Of a DNA stretch of 64,000 bases, positions 21,502 through 33,900 are shown piece by piece. Position 1 is the first letter of the stretch, and the number at the start of each line of letters is the position of its first letter. The notes under the pieces were generated by a model that was not told where the DNA came from, made no database searches, and worked only from the letters and a program-made list of their open reading frames with translations. Source of the stretch: Cordilura impudica (lineage: Eukaryota; Arthropoda; Insecta; Diptera; Scathophagidae); assembly GCA_963682025.1 (NCBI GenBank), contig OY821518.1:220502868-220566867 (forward strand). The letters are read 5' to 3'. The translations under genes and the position numbers were made by a program.

Positions 21502-23579
21502 ATTTTTTTTTTAATTTTAATAAAAGAGAATAAAATTACGTTGAGACCAGCTCATTAATATGATTATACACAGAATTGCTACAACTGTTGAAGAAATTTG
21601 ATGCAAGATTTTGTATACGGATATTTACAAGTTCGACGTTTGCTAGATTGTGTAAGCGTTGAGTAGAATAATGCCAAGGCAAATTATATATAATTTTTAA
21701 CAGTTTATTTTGTGCTATTTGTAATTTCTTAATATGACATTGTGCAGCCGTAGACCATACTGGAGAAGCATAAAATATAATTGAGTGGAATATTGATTTA
21801 AATATAAAAGTTTTATTTCGAATGTCGAGTTTAGAGTTTCTATTTATTAAAGGGTACAGTATTCTTACACTGCAGTTAATTTTGTCGATAATGTAGGGGA
21901 TGTGATCTTTAAATTTTAAATTGGGATCTAGTATGACACCCAGGTATTTTACTTTGTTTGACCAATTGATGAAATTGTTGTTGTACAGAATGGGATGTTG
22001 TGGTAAATAGCATACTTTTCGTCGTCTTGGAAATTAGATTGCTTGTGCCTTCTGCGGGTTAACAAGAATATTCCATTTTGTGAAATAATCATGAATTTCA
22101 GTTAATGTGGATTGGATGTTTGCAATAATATCAGCTGACAATATACCTGAGCAGAGGATGGCAGTATCATCAGCAAAAATTGATGTGGCACAACCATTTA
22201 GTGATGGGAAATCTGCTGTGTATACATTATATAATATTGGTGAAATGCATGAGCCCTGTGGGCAACCTGCATACATTACTGACGGTGCAGAGTGTACAGA
22301 CCCAATATGGACTGCGAAAAAGCGATTTGATAAAAAATTATGTATCATTTTGGTTAGTTGGATTGGGAAATTATAATTAATCATTTTAAATATCATTTCA
22401 TTGTGCCAGACCGAATCGAAAGCGGCTTTAATATCAATCAACACCATACCCGTAGATTTTCCATTTTCATAATTTTCATTTATTAAATTCCGTATGCGAA
22501 CAAGAGGCTGAACTGTATTATGCTGTCTACGGAATCCAAATTGTTGTGATAGAAGTATATTATGGGTATCTATAAAATCATTAAGATGTTCTTTTATTAT
22601 TTTTTCTAGAATTTTACCCAGCGATGATAATAGATTTATTGGTCTGTAGGAGCGAGGACAATCAGCTGATTTGTTACGCTTTTTAATCGGTATTACCTTA
22701 GAGTGTTTCCATATTGTTGGGAAGTAACTTATTCGAAGACATGCGTTGAAAATGACTGTGATATATTTCAGCTCTTTATTTGGCAAGGCTTTCGAACATT
22801 TATTACTAATTCCGTCTAAACCAGGAGATTTTTTAATCTTTAAATGCTTTATGATTGATTTAACTTTTTCTATAGATACAGGTAGCCTAATTTGCGGGTT
22901 AGATTCGCTTGATTCCAAATTGGCTACTGCGCTATTAACAAGAGAAACGGTTGACGAATCACTGAGATTTGACGATATTGCATGATTTTCAGTAAAAATT
23001 TGGCCTAAAATTTCATATTTGTCTAGTTGATTATGGTAAACGTTATTACTATACTTCAGAATTGGTATATTATTGGATTTTTTTCTTTAGTATTTTAGAA
23101 ATATTCGAAAAAGGAGGGGATCCTTTTTCAGGTGTTGCAAGTATTCAAGTATTCATGTTCATCCATGTGGTATTCTTCCATTCCGTTAGAGCCACCGATA
23201 TACGATGATTATATTTTGTATATATAAAATCAGTTGGATCCCGAAAACGTATCCAATTTCTTCTATAAACATTCCTTATTTGTATCAAGTGCTTTATATA
23301 TTGGGGGAGGGTTTGGCGGTTGGGAGCTGCTTCATACAGGGTACACTTTGGTTAATTGCAGATTTAACGGTAATATTAAATGTTGAGGTCATAGATTCTA
23401 TTTGCGCACAGTTGTAATTTGTATCCTCATTTGTAACTGGTAAATTTCTTCTTATATAAGTAGAAAATTTAGCCCCATTTGCTCTTTTAAAGTCGTAATA
23501 GGACCTATGAATATAGCTGAATTCATTGTTTAAACTTATTCTGATGGGAAGATGATCAGATGATGATGATCAAACTCAT
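21502..23579 (-). pseudogene. Jockey-like retrotransposon ORF2, 5'-truncated
   Basis: Minus strand from 23579: end of the endonuclease (SDHLPIRISLNNEF, FKRANGAKFSTYI), the linker RNVYRRNWIRFRDPTDFIYT, then the RT (KKSPGLDGISNKC, SYRPINLLSSLGKILE, QQFGFRRQHNTV, LIDIKAAFDSVWH, GCPQGSCISPILYN, FADDTAILCS) and thumb (KVKYLGVILDPNLKFKDHI, YASPVWSTAAQCH). A TAA at 22034-22036 interrupts the frame, which otherwise runs to a stop at 21536-21538; an A-tail follows (T-run 21502-21512 on plus). Stops also occur around 23090-23260. The RT box FADD is intact. Jockey-clade motifs; 5' truncation and A-tail are typical of target-primed insertion. Confidence 0.9.
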
Positions 23580-23589
23580 TATAGAGGAA

Positions 23590-24016
23590 TTTATCTAAAT
23601 TTTATACGTTCCTATAAATATTAGTTATTTTTTTATAAACATATGTATATATATTTATAACAGACGACATACATATATCATTGCTAAATATTTTTTTTTC
23701 TTTATTTAAAAATATTATTTTATATTTGTAAATAAAGATACATACATACATACATACATACATACGTACATACATTAAGCAGAGTTAGTAACATAAAAAA
23801 TTGTTTATATGGAAAGTGTCACGCCCATTGGCGAATTCCGCTCATAGCTTGATGTAAAATTTATTTAGAATATTACTAATATAGGCATATGTAAACTGGA
23901 ACCACGACCATCTATCTAGTACTGCTTATAATTCCTTGAAGCTAATTGTGCAGACAATATTAAGAAAACTCTCTGAGTCGTTTTGCGTGTAGCTTACAAA
24001 AACAATTAAATAAAAA
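23590..24016. other. No gene; CATA microsatellite
   Basis: AT-rich sequence with a (CATA)n run at about 23742-23775. Nothing else recognised. Confidence 0.55.
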
Positions 24017-24790
24017 ACAAGTAAGAAAATTATAGTCGGTCTTGACCGACTATACGATACCCTATACCATACGTTTAGAAACCCTATGTCTTAGGCCCAA
24101 CTAACTGGACATTGTAAATAAGCAAAAACCAAATTTGAGTGGGATTTTTATTAATTTTTTTGGCTGCAGATATGAAAAAGTTCATATCGGATGCCATATC
24201 TATAAAGGGACTAGGTCCAAAAATGGACCGATCCTGATCATGTTTGGTAAAGTCTCTTGTATTTTGCAAAAATATGTACAAACAAAATTTGAGAAGAATC
24301 AGTGCAATATTTTTGTTTTTTAATAGATTTAAGTGAAGATCGGGAAGCAGCTCTATATGGGGTCAAAGGGATAATTTTTGGACTACTCATTAGTGGATGT
24401 AATGAACGCATACAAACCCAATTTGAGTAAGATCTATATGACAATTTGGATCTTATGGCAATTTATGTCGATTTCATATGGGTAATTTGTATGGTGGCTA
24501 GGTCTGAACATGGACCGATTCTCACCAATTTCAATAGCGTTCATCCCATGGCCGATAAAAGCTTATGTAACAAATTTCATCAAAATATGTTCATATTTGC
24601 GACCTGCAGTTTGATTACAAGCTTTACATGGACACACAGACGGACGGACGGACATTGTTAAATCAACTCAGAAAGTGATTCTGATTCGATCGGTATAATT
24701 AAAGATGGGTCTAGGTCAAATATTTTTGGTTGTTACAAACAGCAGCACAAAGTCATTATACCCAAACCACATAGTGGTATAGGGTATAAA
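24017..24790 (-). repeat. HINE family A copy
   Basis: Near full length. Minus strand from 24790: TATACCCTATACCACTATG, GTATAATGACTTTGTGCTGC, a GTCCGTCCGTCCGTCTG run, ACCTAGCCACCATACAAAT, then GGTATAGGGTATCG, the hairpin AGTCGGTCAAGACCGACT and TTTTCTTACTTGTT. The 5' TATACCCTATACC and 3' GGTATAGGGTAT are inverted subterminal repeats. Open frames on either strand are repeat shadows. Confidence 0.9.
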
Positions 24791-25070
24791 CAGACACACA
24801 AAACGTTTTACATCATTAAACTTTTTTATTTAAATCAGTCTATTATATTTCAAAATAATAAAATTTATTTGTTCTAAATATTTTGCAAAACATCGTTGCA
24901 AATAATTTTTAAGAGAAACTTTTTTATTACAAATAAAGCATGTTCCAATAAACACTTGATAAGCCACCACAAAAAAACTTCACGAAAAAATCAAATGGTT
25001 TAGTCGTCTATTAATCCTTCTTTCTCGACTCTTAAAAAAGACTAGTTGTGCTGGTCGTAAAGAACGTTTC

Positions 25071-25860
25071 TTTTTATACCCTATACCACTATGTGGTTTG
25101 GGTATAATGACTTTGTGCTGCTGTTTGTAACAACCAAAAATATTTGACCCACACCCATCTTTAATTATACCGATCGAATCAGAATCACTATCTGATTCGA
25201 TTTAACGATGTCCGTCCGTCCGTCCGTCCGTCTGTGTGTCCATGTAAATCTTGTAATCAAACTGCAGGTGGCAAATATCAATATATTTTGATGAAATTTG
25301 GCATTTAATCTTTTATTGGCCATGGGATGAACGCTATTGAAATTGGTGAGAATCGGTCCATGTTCAGACCTAGCCCCCATACAAATGACCCCTTTGAAAT
25401 AAACATATATTGCCATAAGATCCAAATTGTTATATAAATCTTCGTCAAATTGGGTTTGTATGTATATAGTACATCCATTAATCAGTAGTCGAAAACTTAT
25501 CCCTATTGGATAACTCTTAGTCATAGCCCCATATAGAGCTGCTTCCCGATCTTCTCTTAAATCTATCAAAAAACAAATATGTTGCATTGATTCTTCTCAA
25601 ATTTTGTTTGTATATATTTTTGCAAAATACAAGAGACTTTACCAAACATGGTCAGGATCGGTCCATTTTTTGGCCTAGTCCCCATATAGATATAGCATCC
25701 GATATGAACTTTTTCATACCTGCAGCCGAAAAAATTAATAAAAATCCCACTCAAATTTGGTTTATGCTTATTTTCTATATCCAGCTAGTTGGGCCTAAGA
25801 GATAGGGTCTCTAAACGCACGGTATAGGGTGCCATATAGTCAGTCTAGACCGACTATAAT
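25071..25860 (+). repeat. HINE family A copy, 3' end cut at junction
   Basis: TTATACCCTATACCACTATG to CAGTCTAGACCGACTATAAT. It has the (GTCC)n-GTCTGTGTG run at 25210-25238. The terminal TTTCTTACTTGTT is missing because the next copy begins at once, giving a head-to-tail pair with 25861-26652. Confidence 0.9.
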
Positions 25861-26652
25861 TATACCTTATACCACTATGTGGCTTGGGTATAATGACTTT
25901 GTGTGTTTGTAACTACCAAAAATATATGACCTAGACCCATCTTTAATTATACCGATCGAATCAGAATCACTATCTGATTCGATTTAACGATGTTCGTCCG
26001 TGTGTCCGTCCGTCTGTGTGTCCATGTAAACTTTGTATTCAAACTGCAGGTCGCAAATATGAATATATTTTGATGAAATTTGGTATGTAAGCTTTCATTG
26101 ACCAAAGCTGAACCCTTTTGAAATTGATGAGAATCGGTCCATGTTCAGACCTAGCCCCCATACAAATGACCCGTATGAAATCAACATAAATTGCCATAAA
26201 ATCCAAATTGTCATATAGATCTTACTCAAATTGGGTTTGTATGCATTTATTACATCCATTAATGAGTAGTCTAAGAACGATCCCTGGGACAACTCTTAGT
26301 CATATGCCCCATATAGAGCTGCTTCCAGATCTTCACTTAAATCTATCAAAAACAAAAATATTGCACTGATTCTTCTCAAATTTATTTTGTATATATTTTT
26401 GCAAAATACAAGAGACTTTACCAAACATAGTCAGGATAATTCCATTTTTGGGCCTAGTCCCCATATAGATATAGCATCCGATATGAACTTTTTCATATCT
26501 GCAGCCAAAAAAATTAATAAAAATCCAACTCAACTTTGGTTTATGCTTATTTTCTATATCCAGCTAGTTGGGCCTAAGAGATAGGGTCTCTAAACGCATG
26601 GTATAGGGTATCGTATAGTCGGTCTAGACCGACTATAATTTTCTTACTTGTT
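25861..26652 (+). repeat. HINE family A copy, second of tandem pair
   Basis: TATACCTTATACCACTATG to the hairpin AGTCGGTCTAGACCGACT and TTTTCTTACTTGTT. All internal blocks are present (GTCY run 25996-26018; CCTAGCCCCCATACAAATGA; TAGAGCTGCTTCC; GGGCCTAGTCCCCATATAG). About 90 percent similar by eye to its left neighbour. Confidence 0.9.
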
Positions 26653-27013
26653 TATTATTGTGTTATGGTTGGGATAACTAAACTGCTAAACTTTGCCAAG
26701 AAGAATAAAGGAAAACTACATAAACTGCAACAAAACCGAAAACATTAATTTATTTAGAAGAAATAGTTTTCTGAATGAAATTTAGGAGGAAGCGAAAAAA
26801 GTATTTTTTTTCTACTTTTTGTCTTTCAAATGTTTAACTAAACATTATTGGATACTGAAACAAACGCCTTTTGCTTAGTATGTTAACACAATCATAATGT
26901 GGACATAAACGAATGTTGTAAATTTGTAACGGCATTTTTCTCACCTCTGAAATTTCAATGGATAATGATAATGATCCTAATTTATTTATTTATTTATTTA
27001 TCTATTTATTTAT

Positions 27014-27800
27014 TATACCCTATACCACTATGTGGTTTTGGTATAATGACTTTGCGCTGCTGTTTGTGACAACTAAAAATATACATCCTAGACCCATCTC
27101 TAATTATACCGATCTACTCAGAACCACTTTTTGAGTCGAAATAGCATTGTCCGTCCATCCGTCCGTCCGTCTGTGTGTCCATGTAAAGCTTGTAATCAAA
27201 CTACAGGTCGCAAATATGTATATATTTTGATTAAATTTGGTACACTAGCCTGTATCGGCCACTGGATGAACGTTGTTGAAATTGGTGAGAATCGGTCCAT
27301 GTTCAGACCTAGCCCCCATACAAATGACCCCTATGAAATCGATATAAATTGCCATAAGTTCCAAATTATCATACAGATCTCGGTCAAATTGGGTTTGTAT
27401 GTGTTTATTACATCCATTAATCAGTATTTCAAAAATACTCCCTACAGGAAAATTCTTAGTCATAGGCCCCATATAGAGCTGCTTCCCGATCTTCACTTAA
27501 ATCTATCAAAAAACAAAAATATTGCACAGATTTTTCTCAAATTTGGTTTGTATATATTTTTTCAAAGTATAAGTGACTTTACCAAATATGGTCAGGATCG
27601 GGCTATTTTTCGATCTAGTCCCCATTTAAATATAGTATCCGATATGAACTTTTTCATATCTGCAGCGAAAAAATTAATAAAAATACCACTCAAATATGGT
27701 TTATGCATATTTGCTATATCCAATTAGTTGGACCGAAGAAATAGGGTCTCTTAACCATCATATAGTCGGGCTAGACCGATTATAATTTTCTTACTTGTTT
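27014..27800 (+). repeat. HINE family A copy
   Basis: TATACCCTATACCACTATG to the hairpin AGTCGGGCTAGACCGAT and TTTTCTTACTTGTTT. It is preceded directly by a (TTTA)n microsatellite (26980-27012). The near-terminal GGTATAGGGTAT block is partly deleted. Confidence 0.9.
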
Positions 27801-28070
27801 AATTTTGGTATCCTGTTCAACAGGACATGAAATCTTCAGAACAGAACTGGTTTAAATATGTTAGTTGGAGTTTGGTTTACAATACATCTTAAAATTAATG
27901 TGACAATATTTAATATTAAAAAACAATATTGATTTATATACAAATAATACATATTTATAAAAAGCATATAAATTTGAAAAAGCAAATAAAAAGTTTATAG
28001 TAAAAATTTTCAATATGGATTTGTTAACAGCAAGTTAGTATATGTGTATTGTAAAAAACATAAAAATTTT

Positions 28071-29366
28071 CTAAATGTATTGTTGTAATTTTTTTTTGAA
28101 AAATGAGCCGTTGCTAATTCCTTTAATTGCAGAAGGTAAACCGTTCCAAAGACATGCTACATGTATGAAAAACTCCCACTCAGATACCAAAGTATGGTGC
28201 CGAAATTGAATTAAATTGTTATTTCTCCGAAGCCTAGTAAAAAGGAGTCGATTATAAAGATATTCTGGTTTCTGGTTACTAATTATTTTGTTTAAAAAAA
28301 ACACATATTATTTTTAATAAGTCATCAAAATTGACACCGTAGATTTGCTTTGAGTAAGGTGAAAGGTGATCGAACCTACTGAGCCTTTAGCCTGGACTTA
28401 CTTTTAGTATCTCAACTTGCAAATATTTCACATGCTTATAGTAATGTTTTTAATAAGTATGTCTTTACAAGAAGCAACCATATATTAATAGACGTACAAT
28501 ATTGGGTAGGCCAAAGTATTTGTATATCGAATATGGTTTACCACAGGCAGCTGAGACATGGTCTGACCAAGTCAATGTTTTATTAAAGATAACACCCAAA
28601 TTTTTTGCTCGTTCAACGATTTCGATTTGTTGATAATTTACATAATATGTAATTGATATAATATGTAATAATATGTATAATATGTTATGTCTTATATGTT
28701 TAGATTGTCTGTAATTCTTGAAATCTGTTACGCACCAAAATTCATTTTGTTTTTGTCGATTGAGACTCAGTCCGTTTGCAGCTATCCAACGAGAAACACG
28801 TTCTAAGTCATCATTCAATTTTTACTGGAGTCTTCGATTTTATCTCTCTTGCTGCTAATGTAGAACTGTACGTCATCAGCACACATTCTTATATTCCAGT
28901 GAATTGACTGTTTAGGAAGATCAGAAGCATAAATTGAGAAAAGGAGGGGACCAAGGAAAGAACCCTGTCGAACACCTCTTACCACAGGAAGGAACGTCGA
29001 CGCAATTTTATGAGTTTCTACGCATTGCGAACGATTTACTAGGTAAGATGTCACAAGTGCAGCATAAGTTGGTGAAAAGTGTATCATGTTCTTAAGCATT
29101 TGTAGCAAAACTGTGTGATCCACCATATCGAAAGCTTTTGAATGGTCTAACAACACTAACATCACCACATGGTCATCATCAATTTCTCTCCTTATATCTT
29201 CTGTTACATCAGCTAGAGCTGTAATACAGCTGTGTTTGGGACGAAAACCAGATTGAAGGTCAGTAGGCAGGTTATTATCGTTTATGTTTGTAGCATATAA
29301 CGAATACTTGAATGTGTCAGTTGATGAAGTTTTTAATATTAAACCGTTTGTAGCAAAAGCACGCAT
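28071..29366 (-). pseudogene. Non-LTR reverse transcriptase (CR1/L2-like), broken
   Basis: Minus strand: 28815-29366 gives QSGFRPKHSCITALADVTED, VLLDHSKAFDMVDHTVLLQM, GVRQGSFLGPLLFSIYASDL and MCADDVQFYISS; 28465-28818 gives WIAANGLSLNRQKQ and KNLGVIFNKTLTWSDHV; 28071-28304 gives RHHTLVSEWEFFIHVACLWN and GLPSAI. The motif set, including the CLWNGLP ending, resembles CR1/L2-group LINEs. The box is CADD in place of YADD. Frameshifts near 28816 and between 28465 and 28304, plus an AT-rich insertion near 28640-28700, make it dead. The 5' end is truncated at about 29380. Confidence 0.85.
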
Positions 29367-29379
29367 ATATTTCCAGCTG

Positions 29380-29799
29380 CTATCTCGTTGGCTATTGGGG
29401 TGGTTTCTTAGCTACTTCAGGTTGAAGTCTTAAATTGATATGCACAGATCATTATATATTGTGTGCGTGCTGAAGGTGGAGTTTTTTGTTTTTTTTTTCT
29501 TTTTTTGAATATTGTTAAAAGAAAGATGAATAGTATATACGAAAAGAAAGAACGGAAATCATTTAGATAAAAGGAAAGTTAAGTCTGACGATCGCATGTG
29601 TATAGATGTTTACACATTAAATGCACCCTCCCAACCATGACCATGTTATGGCGAGCCCGCAAAAATCGAACATGATCCCATTAATGTACCCTATCCGCTC
29701 AAGTCGCTAGAAAACTGAACACAAAATTCTTAAAGATTCATTTTACAATATTTTCATTTATTTACGGAAGATTTTTTAAATCCAAAATAGGAAAAGTTA
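29380..29799. other. No recognised gene
   Basis: AT-rich spacer between the reverse transcriptase relic and the piggyBac-like element. Nothing supportable. Confidence 0.5.
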
Positions 29800-29997
29800 T
29801 TAACCCATTATCGGCCGCTACCAGAAATCGCAGGAATTTTTTTAATTCCTTTTAAATACTTGCTTTTAGGAGCTCAATTTAGAAAAATTAAAAAAAAAAA
29901 AATTTTTTTTTGATTGTTGTTCTCTAGATATGATGTGGTCGAAAAATCGACCATTGGCCAGAAGTCAACATCTACATATATAAATAAAGAAATGCGT

Positions 29998-30345
29998 TTT
30001 TTTGCGAATATTTAGCTTTAATTCAATTTATTCGTTTTTAGTTGTATCAAAAATGTTATTTATTGATAAGATATGAATTAATTAACGCAAAAAAGGTTAG
30101 ATAGTTTGGATATATTCATCAAAACACTTGGTATGCAAGTAAATATTACGCTTTTTTTGTGTAAAATTGGAATTTTTTCACGAATATTTAACTTTAATTC
30201 AATTTATTCGATTTTAGTTGTAGCAAAAATTTTATTTATTGATAAGATATGAATAATTAACGCAAAAAAGGTTAGATAATTTGGTGGTATTCATCAAAAC
30301 ATTTGGTGTGCAAGTAACCATTACATTTTTTGCATGTAAAAATTG
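29998..30345 (-). repeat. Tandem duplication of transposase 3' end
   Basis: Two ~175-bp copies lie head to tail (about 29998-30172 and 30174-30345), both with GAATATTTA(G/A)CTTTAATTCA and TTATTGATAAGATATGAAT. Each carries the tail of the Cys-rich domain (CNGYLHTKCFDEYH in the inner copy, YLHTKCFDEY in the outer one) and its stop codon. So the gene's 3' end and 3' UTR were duplicated. Confidence 0.85.
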
Positions 30346-30978
30346 TATGTTTTTTGCATACTTTGCAGCGACAATATTTGTTTTGAGGGTTTTTTTAGCA
30401 CAATATGGTTTTTTTCGTCGATCCGTGGGAAACCAGGAGGGCACTCTTTTTTATCAACATCAGCAGCGTTATCTTCCATGTCTTCGTTCATCATATTGGA
30501 AGTCAGTAGCTTGGTAGTAACAGCAGAACGAAACTCTAATTGAGCAAGTGGCTTTGTGTTTTCATGCTTTGCCAACATGCAATGCATCTTCCAAGCATTG
30601 ACCATTGCATTGCCGAGAGCGTTGGTCCATAGTGGCCACCACCACTTCTTTCCCCGTATGCATATTCGATAGTTGGCCACTGCGTTGTCGTGAAGGTCAA
30701 CGCCTCCCATACCTTGGTTATATTCACGAATCACTTTAGGTTGGGGAATCGCAACTGTTTTCCTTTGCGTACGACAATATCTTTGAGCATTGAACAATGG
30801 CTCGACTGTAGAATTATTAGGAATGACATTCACAACTGCATTGTCATTCCAACGGATGGCCAATATTTCTTACTTAGCATCGAATAATTGGTCAAATTCG
30901 CCACGTTCAGCCTTTTTTAAATTTGCTAATGGAATTTTCGCCATTCTGTTTTCACGTATTGTGCCAGTTGCAAAGAAA
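30272..30978 (-). pseudogene. piggyBac-like transposase, C-terminal part
   Basis: Minus strand from 30978: RFFATGTIRENRMAKIPLAN, KAERGEFDQLFDAK, a TAA (30870-30872), then AIRWNDNAVVNVIPN, REYNQGMGGVDLHDNAVANY (third acidic site) and NAMVNAWKMHC. A frameshift near 30360 leads into an intact C-terminal Cys-rich domain (CRCKVCKKHTIF, CKKCNGYLHTKCFDEYH) ending at 30272. It closely follows the PGBD layout. Its N-terminal half is at 34967-35395. Confidence 0.88.
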
Positions 30979-30983
30979 CGGCG

Positions 30984-33900
30984 CACAGTGGCTGAAAATC
31001 ATTTTTCATTGGCCAAAATTCTGTAACTTTTGAACCGATCAAAATATGTTAGTACTGTTTTTTTTAATAGATAGATAGATAGTTGATCTTGACTCAGTGT
31101 GAATTTCATTTAAATTGATTGAGTACTTTTTAAGGAATTCTAGGTCAAAGTTTAACTTTTGATTTTTTTTAACTTTTAGCGTGATATATGTTTTTTTTTA
31201 TTTATTTTTATTTATTAGAAAGTGTCATATTTGGAGTTAAATAATTATTATAAACATTTTTTGTAATAATGAAATTTTTTTAATGCTTACACTCAAAAAA
31301 ATTTTTACACTCAAAAAAATTTTTACACGCAACAAAATAGTAAAATTCACTAGAAATTTAACTAGTATTACTAAAAAATTAAAAATGTTTGCTATCAAAT
31401 TTGCAATTTGCTGACACTCAAGGAATATTATTATTACTACAGAAAAATTTATTAGTGTTTGCTGCCTAATTTGTTACACTAGCTAAATAAATCTGCTAAA
31501 CATTAGCGCAATGATTCTAATTTTTTTTTTAATTTTGATATGAAAATATGGGTTCTTATTTTTTGAATCTTTCTTATCTATTAAAACATTGCATTCATAT
31601 GTGGGAAACCTTTTAAGAATAAAAACTCCAATAGATTTAAATAGCATTTGTAACAATGGTAGGTTCTGTTTATTATTATTTTTTACTAATACTATGTTTT
31701 TCGTACTTAAATAACAATGAAAGGCAATTATAATTATTATTCATTAGACTCAAATATTGATTGCAAATATTCCATATTTTGTTCTGTGCTATTTCTGTTC
31801 TTTAGTAGTTTTTTGGCTTCTTCATCTAAATCCCGATGTTCCACTTTCCATTGATTTCGAATACTGGAGATGAACGGATCTGACGTTGCCAATAATATAT
31901 TAAATAGATCTTCATTTGTGGAATTTCGTGACATTTTTCTAGTATTGTGCTGTCTATAAAATCTGTAATCCTTGTTCCTTTTTTCCTGAGCCTCCTCTGA
32001 TAGATCTCCAAGTGGCACCAAATGATATTTAATGACATCTTCTCCATGATAAAGGATTTTGTGGACTGTTGCAGACATATTTCTCCATGGGTAGTTGGTT
32101 GTATATATTTTTGCAGTTTCCTTAGCATAATCTCCAAATTTTCTAGAGTCAATTTCTTCATTGCACGCAAGTACTTCTAGGATTATTTTAAATCTGAAAA
32201 TAAGGTTTAAATCCACTCCTGTTATTTCAGATGCTGTTTCTGGATCTGAAAAGAATCTTCTTGCGGTATTGCCATCATTTGTATTGCCTGACCCTTGTTT
32301 TGGCTGATCTATAATCAATCCAAATTTGCGATATTCATCTTGAACATGTTTCTTTTTTGAACTTCTTAACTCTTTGTTGGTTTCGTTGTTTCTTATTGAT
32401 CCTGAAGGCCCGAAATCCAAATCATAACTGATTTTTAGTATGTGTTCCATAAGTCGTATTCTTGCATGTAGTGGTGATAATCCAAATTCGAAGGCATCGG
32501 TATTATCGAATGATTTTGTCGGGACTTGGTTTAATTGGCTTGATGTTGCTTGGCATATAATGCAGCTGGATGCAGCCTTCGTGTTAGTCAAAGCCTGACC
32601 TACTTTTCCATCTATCATTGTCAGCACTAATTGGTAGCTTACTTCAATTTGCTGCCCATCTAACTGTAATTGTAATGGCTGTAGTGTTGCTATTTGGGCC
32701 TTGATATCACTAACTTCTTTGTTAATGGCATCATGACTTTCTTTTTTGAATTCAAATTTGATTGGCCTGCAGTATTTCGTAGAAGATGGTGTCTCATTTT
32801 TCCAAATATCCATTGTTTGCGTTGTACTACTCGAAGGCTCCGAATCTTCCAAAATCTTTTTCAATCGCAATGGTACAAATGATACCATGAACATATCTGA
32901 GTCCGAAATATTTTCACATACAACTTGTTTGTATTGTTTTTGTCCCGAAGAACCATCACATCCCCATTTACAAAATAGAATTAACTTTGTGTTTCCATAT
33001 TTCTTTAACTCAGTTCCTGTTATTGATTGTAGCAAGCGTTTGGCTGTGTGATCAAGTAAAGATTGTAGTTGTACTTCTGCCGAAATTGGTGTGATTGTAA
33101 TAGTGTCCTTTGATGGCAAACAGTCTATTTTAGCAGCTGTTATGTGATGATATGCTGGATACATATTTGAGCCTTTTTCAATCGCACGCAATCTGAGCTG
33201 AATATATTGGTGTTTTGTTAATTTCAAATCCAGAAATAATGCTAATGCCTCCTCATTTGTGAACTGTTGTGCATCGCTCGGAGTTGGTATACTTTTAAGA
33301 ATTCGCTTTGTTCTCACTGGACTAGCATTACAAGTTTTTTCAATGATATCCACTTTTGTTAATTGGTTTTGTGCTCGTAATTGATGTAGAAAAGATTCTT
33401 TTATATTTGTAGAACCAATTTCCTCGTTAAAATTTTTAAGTTTCCGCCTCTTAGATCTATCGCTGCAGTTGTCCAATGATTTGCGTGGTCTTCCAGCCTT
33501 ATCTAGCTTTGCTGTTTCTCCACCAACATTAAGTTGGCCTTCTAACCAGTTTGCACTTTTATTATAAAACTTTTGTTTACAGTAGTTAACTTCTTTCAAT
33601 CGTTTTTTTAGTACTTTGACGAAATTAGATAATTGCTCTTGTATTTCGGTACTAGACGAATTTAAGTTTAATTTTATTTTAACGTAACTAAGAACATCTT
33701 CCTGGTTTTTGTTTCGAAAATACTCTTCGGCCAGTTCTTTATAACTAAAGTTCTCCATATTTTTCTCAATATTTTTATTTGCGTCTGTTATCACTTTTTT
33801 ATCACTTTTTATCACTTGCGAATATACGTCCGTACACTTGAAGTATTAACTTATTATTGAGTAATCCCTTATAGAATCCGTCATTTTATACATTTTTAGG

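Noticed and set aside
22107..22985. Plus-strand frames of 66-89 codons
   Set aside because: Antisense to the Jockey-like reverse transcriptase.
25165..27727. Frames up to about 200 codons rich in PSVRPSVCPC and RRTDGRTD-type sequence
   Set aside because: They translate the (GTCC)n run and flanking HINE blocks and recur in every copy; non-coding repeat.
31287..31335. Short ACACTCAAAAAAATTTTT direct repeat
   Set aside because: Two to three A/T-rich copies inside the Transib 3' UTR; too simple to interpret.
32694..33051. Plus-strand frames of 60-100 codons
   Set aside because: Antisense to the intact Transib transposase.
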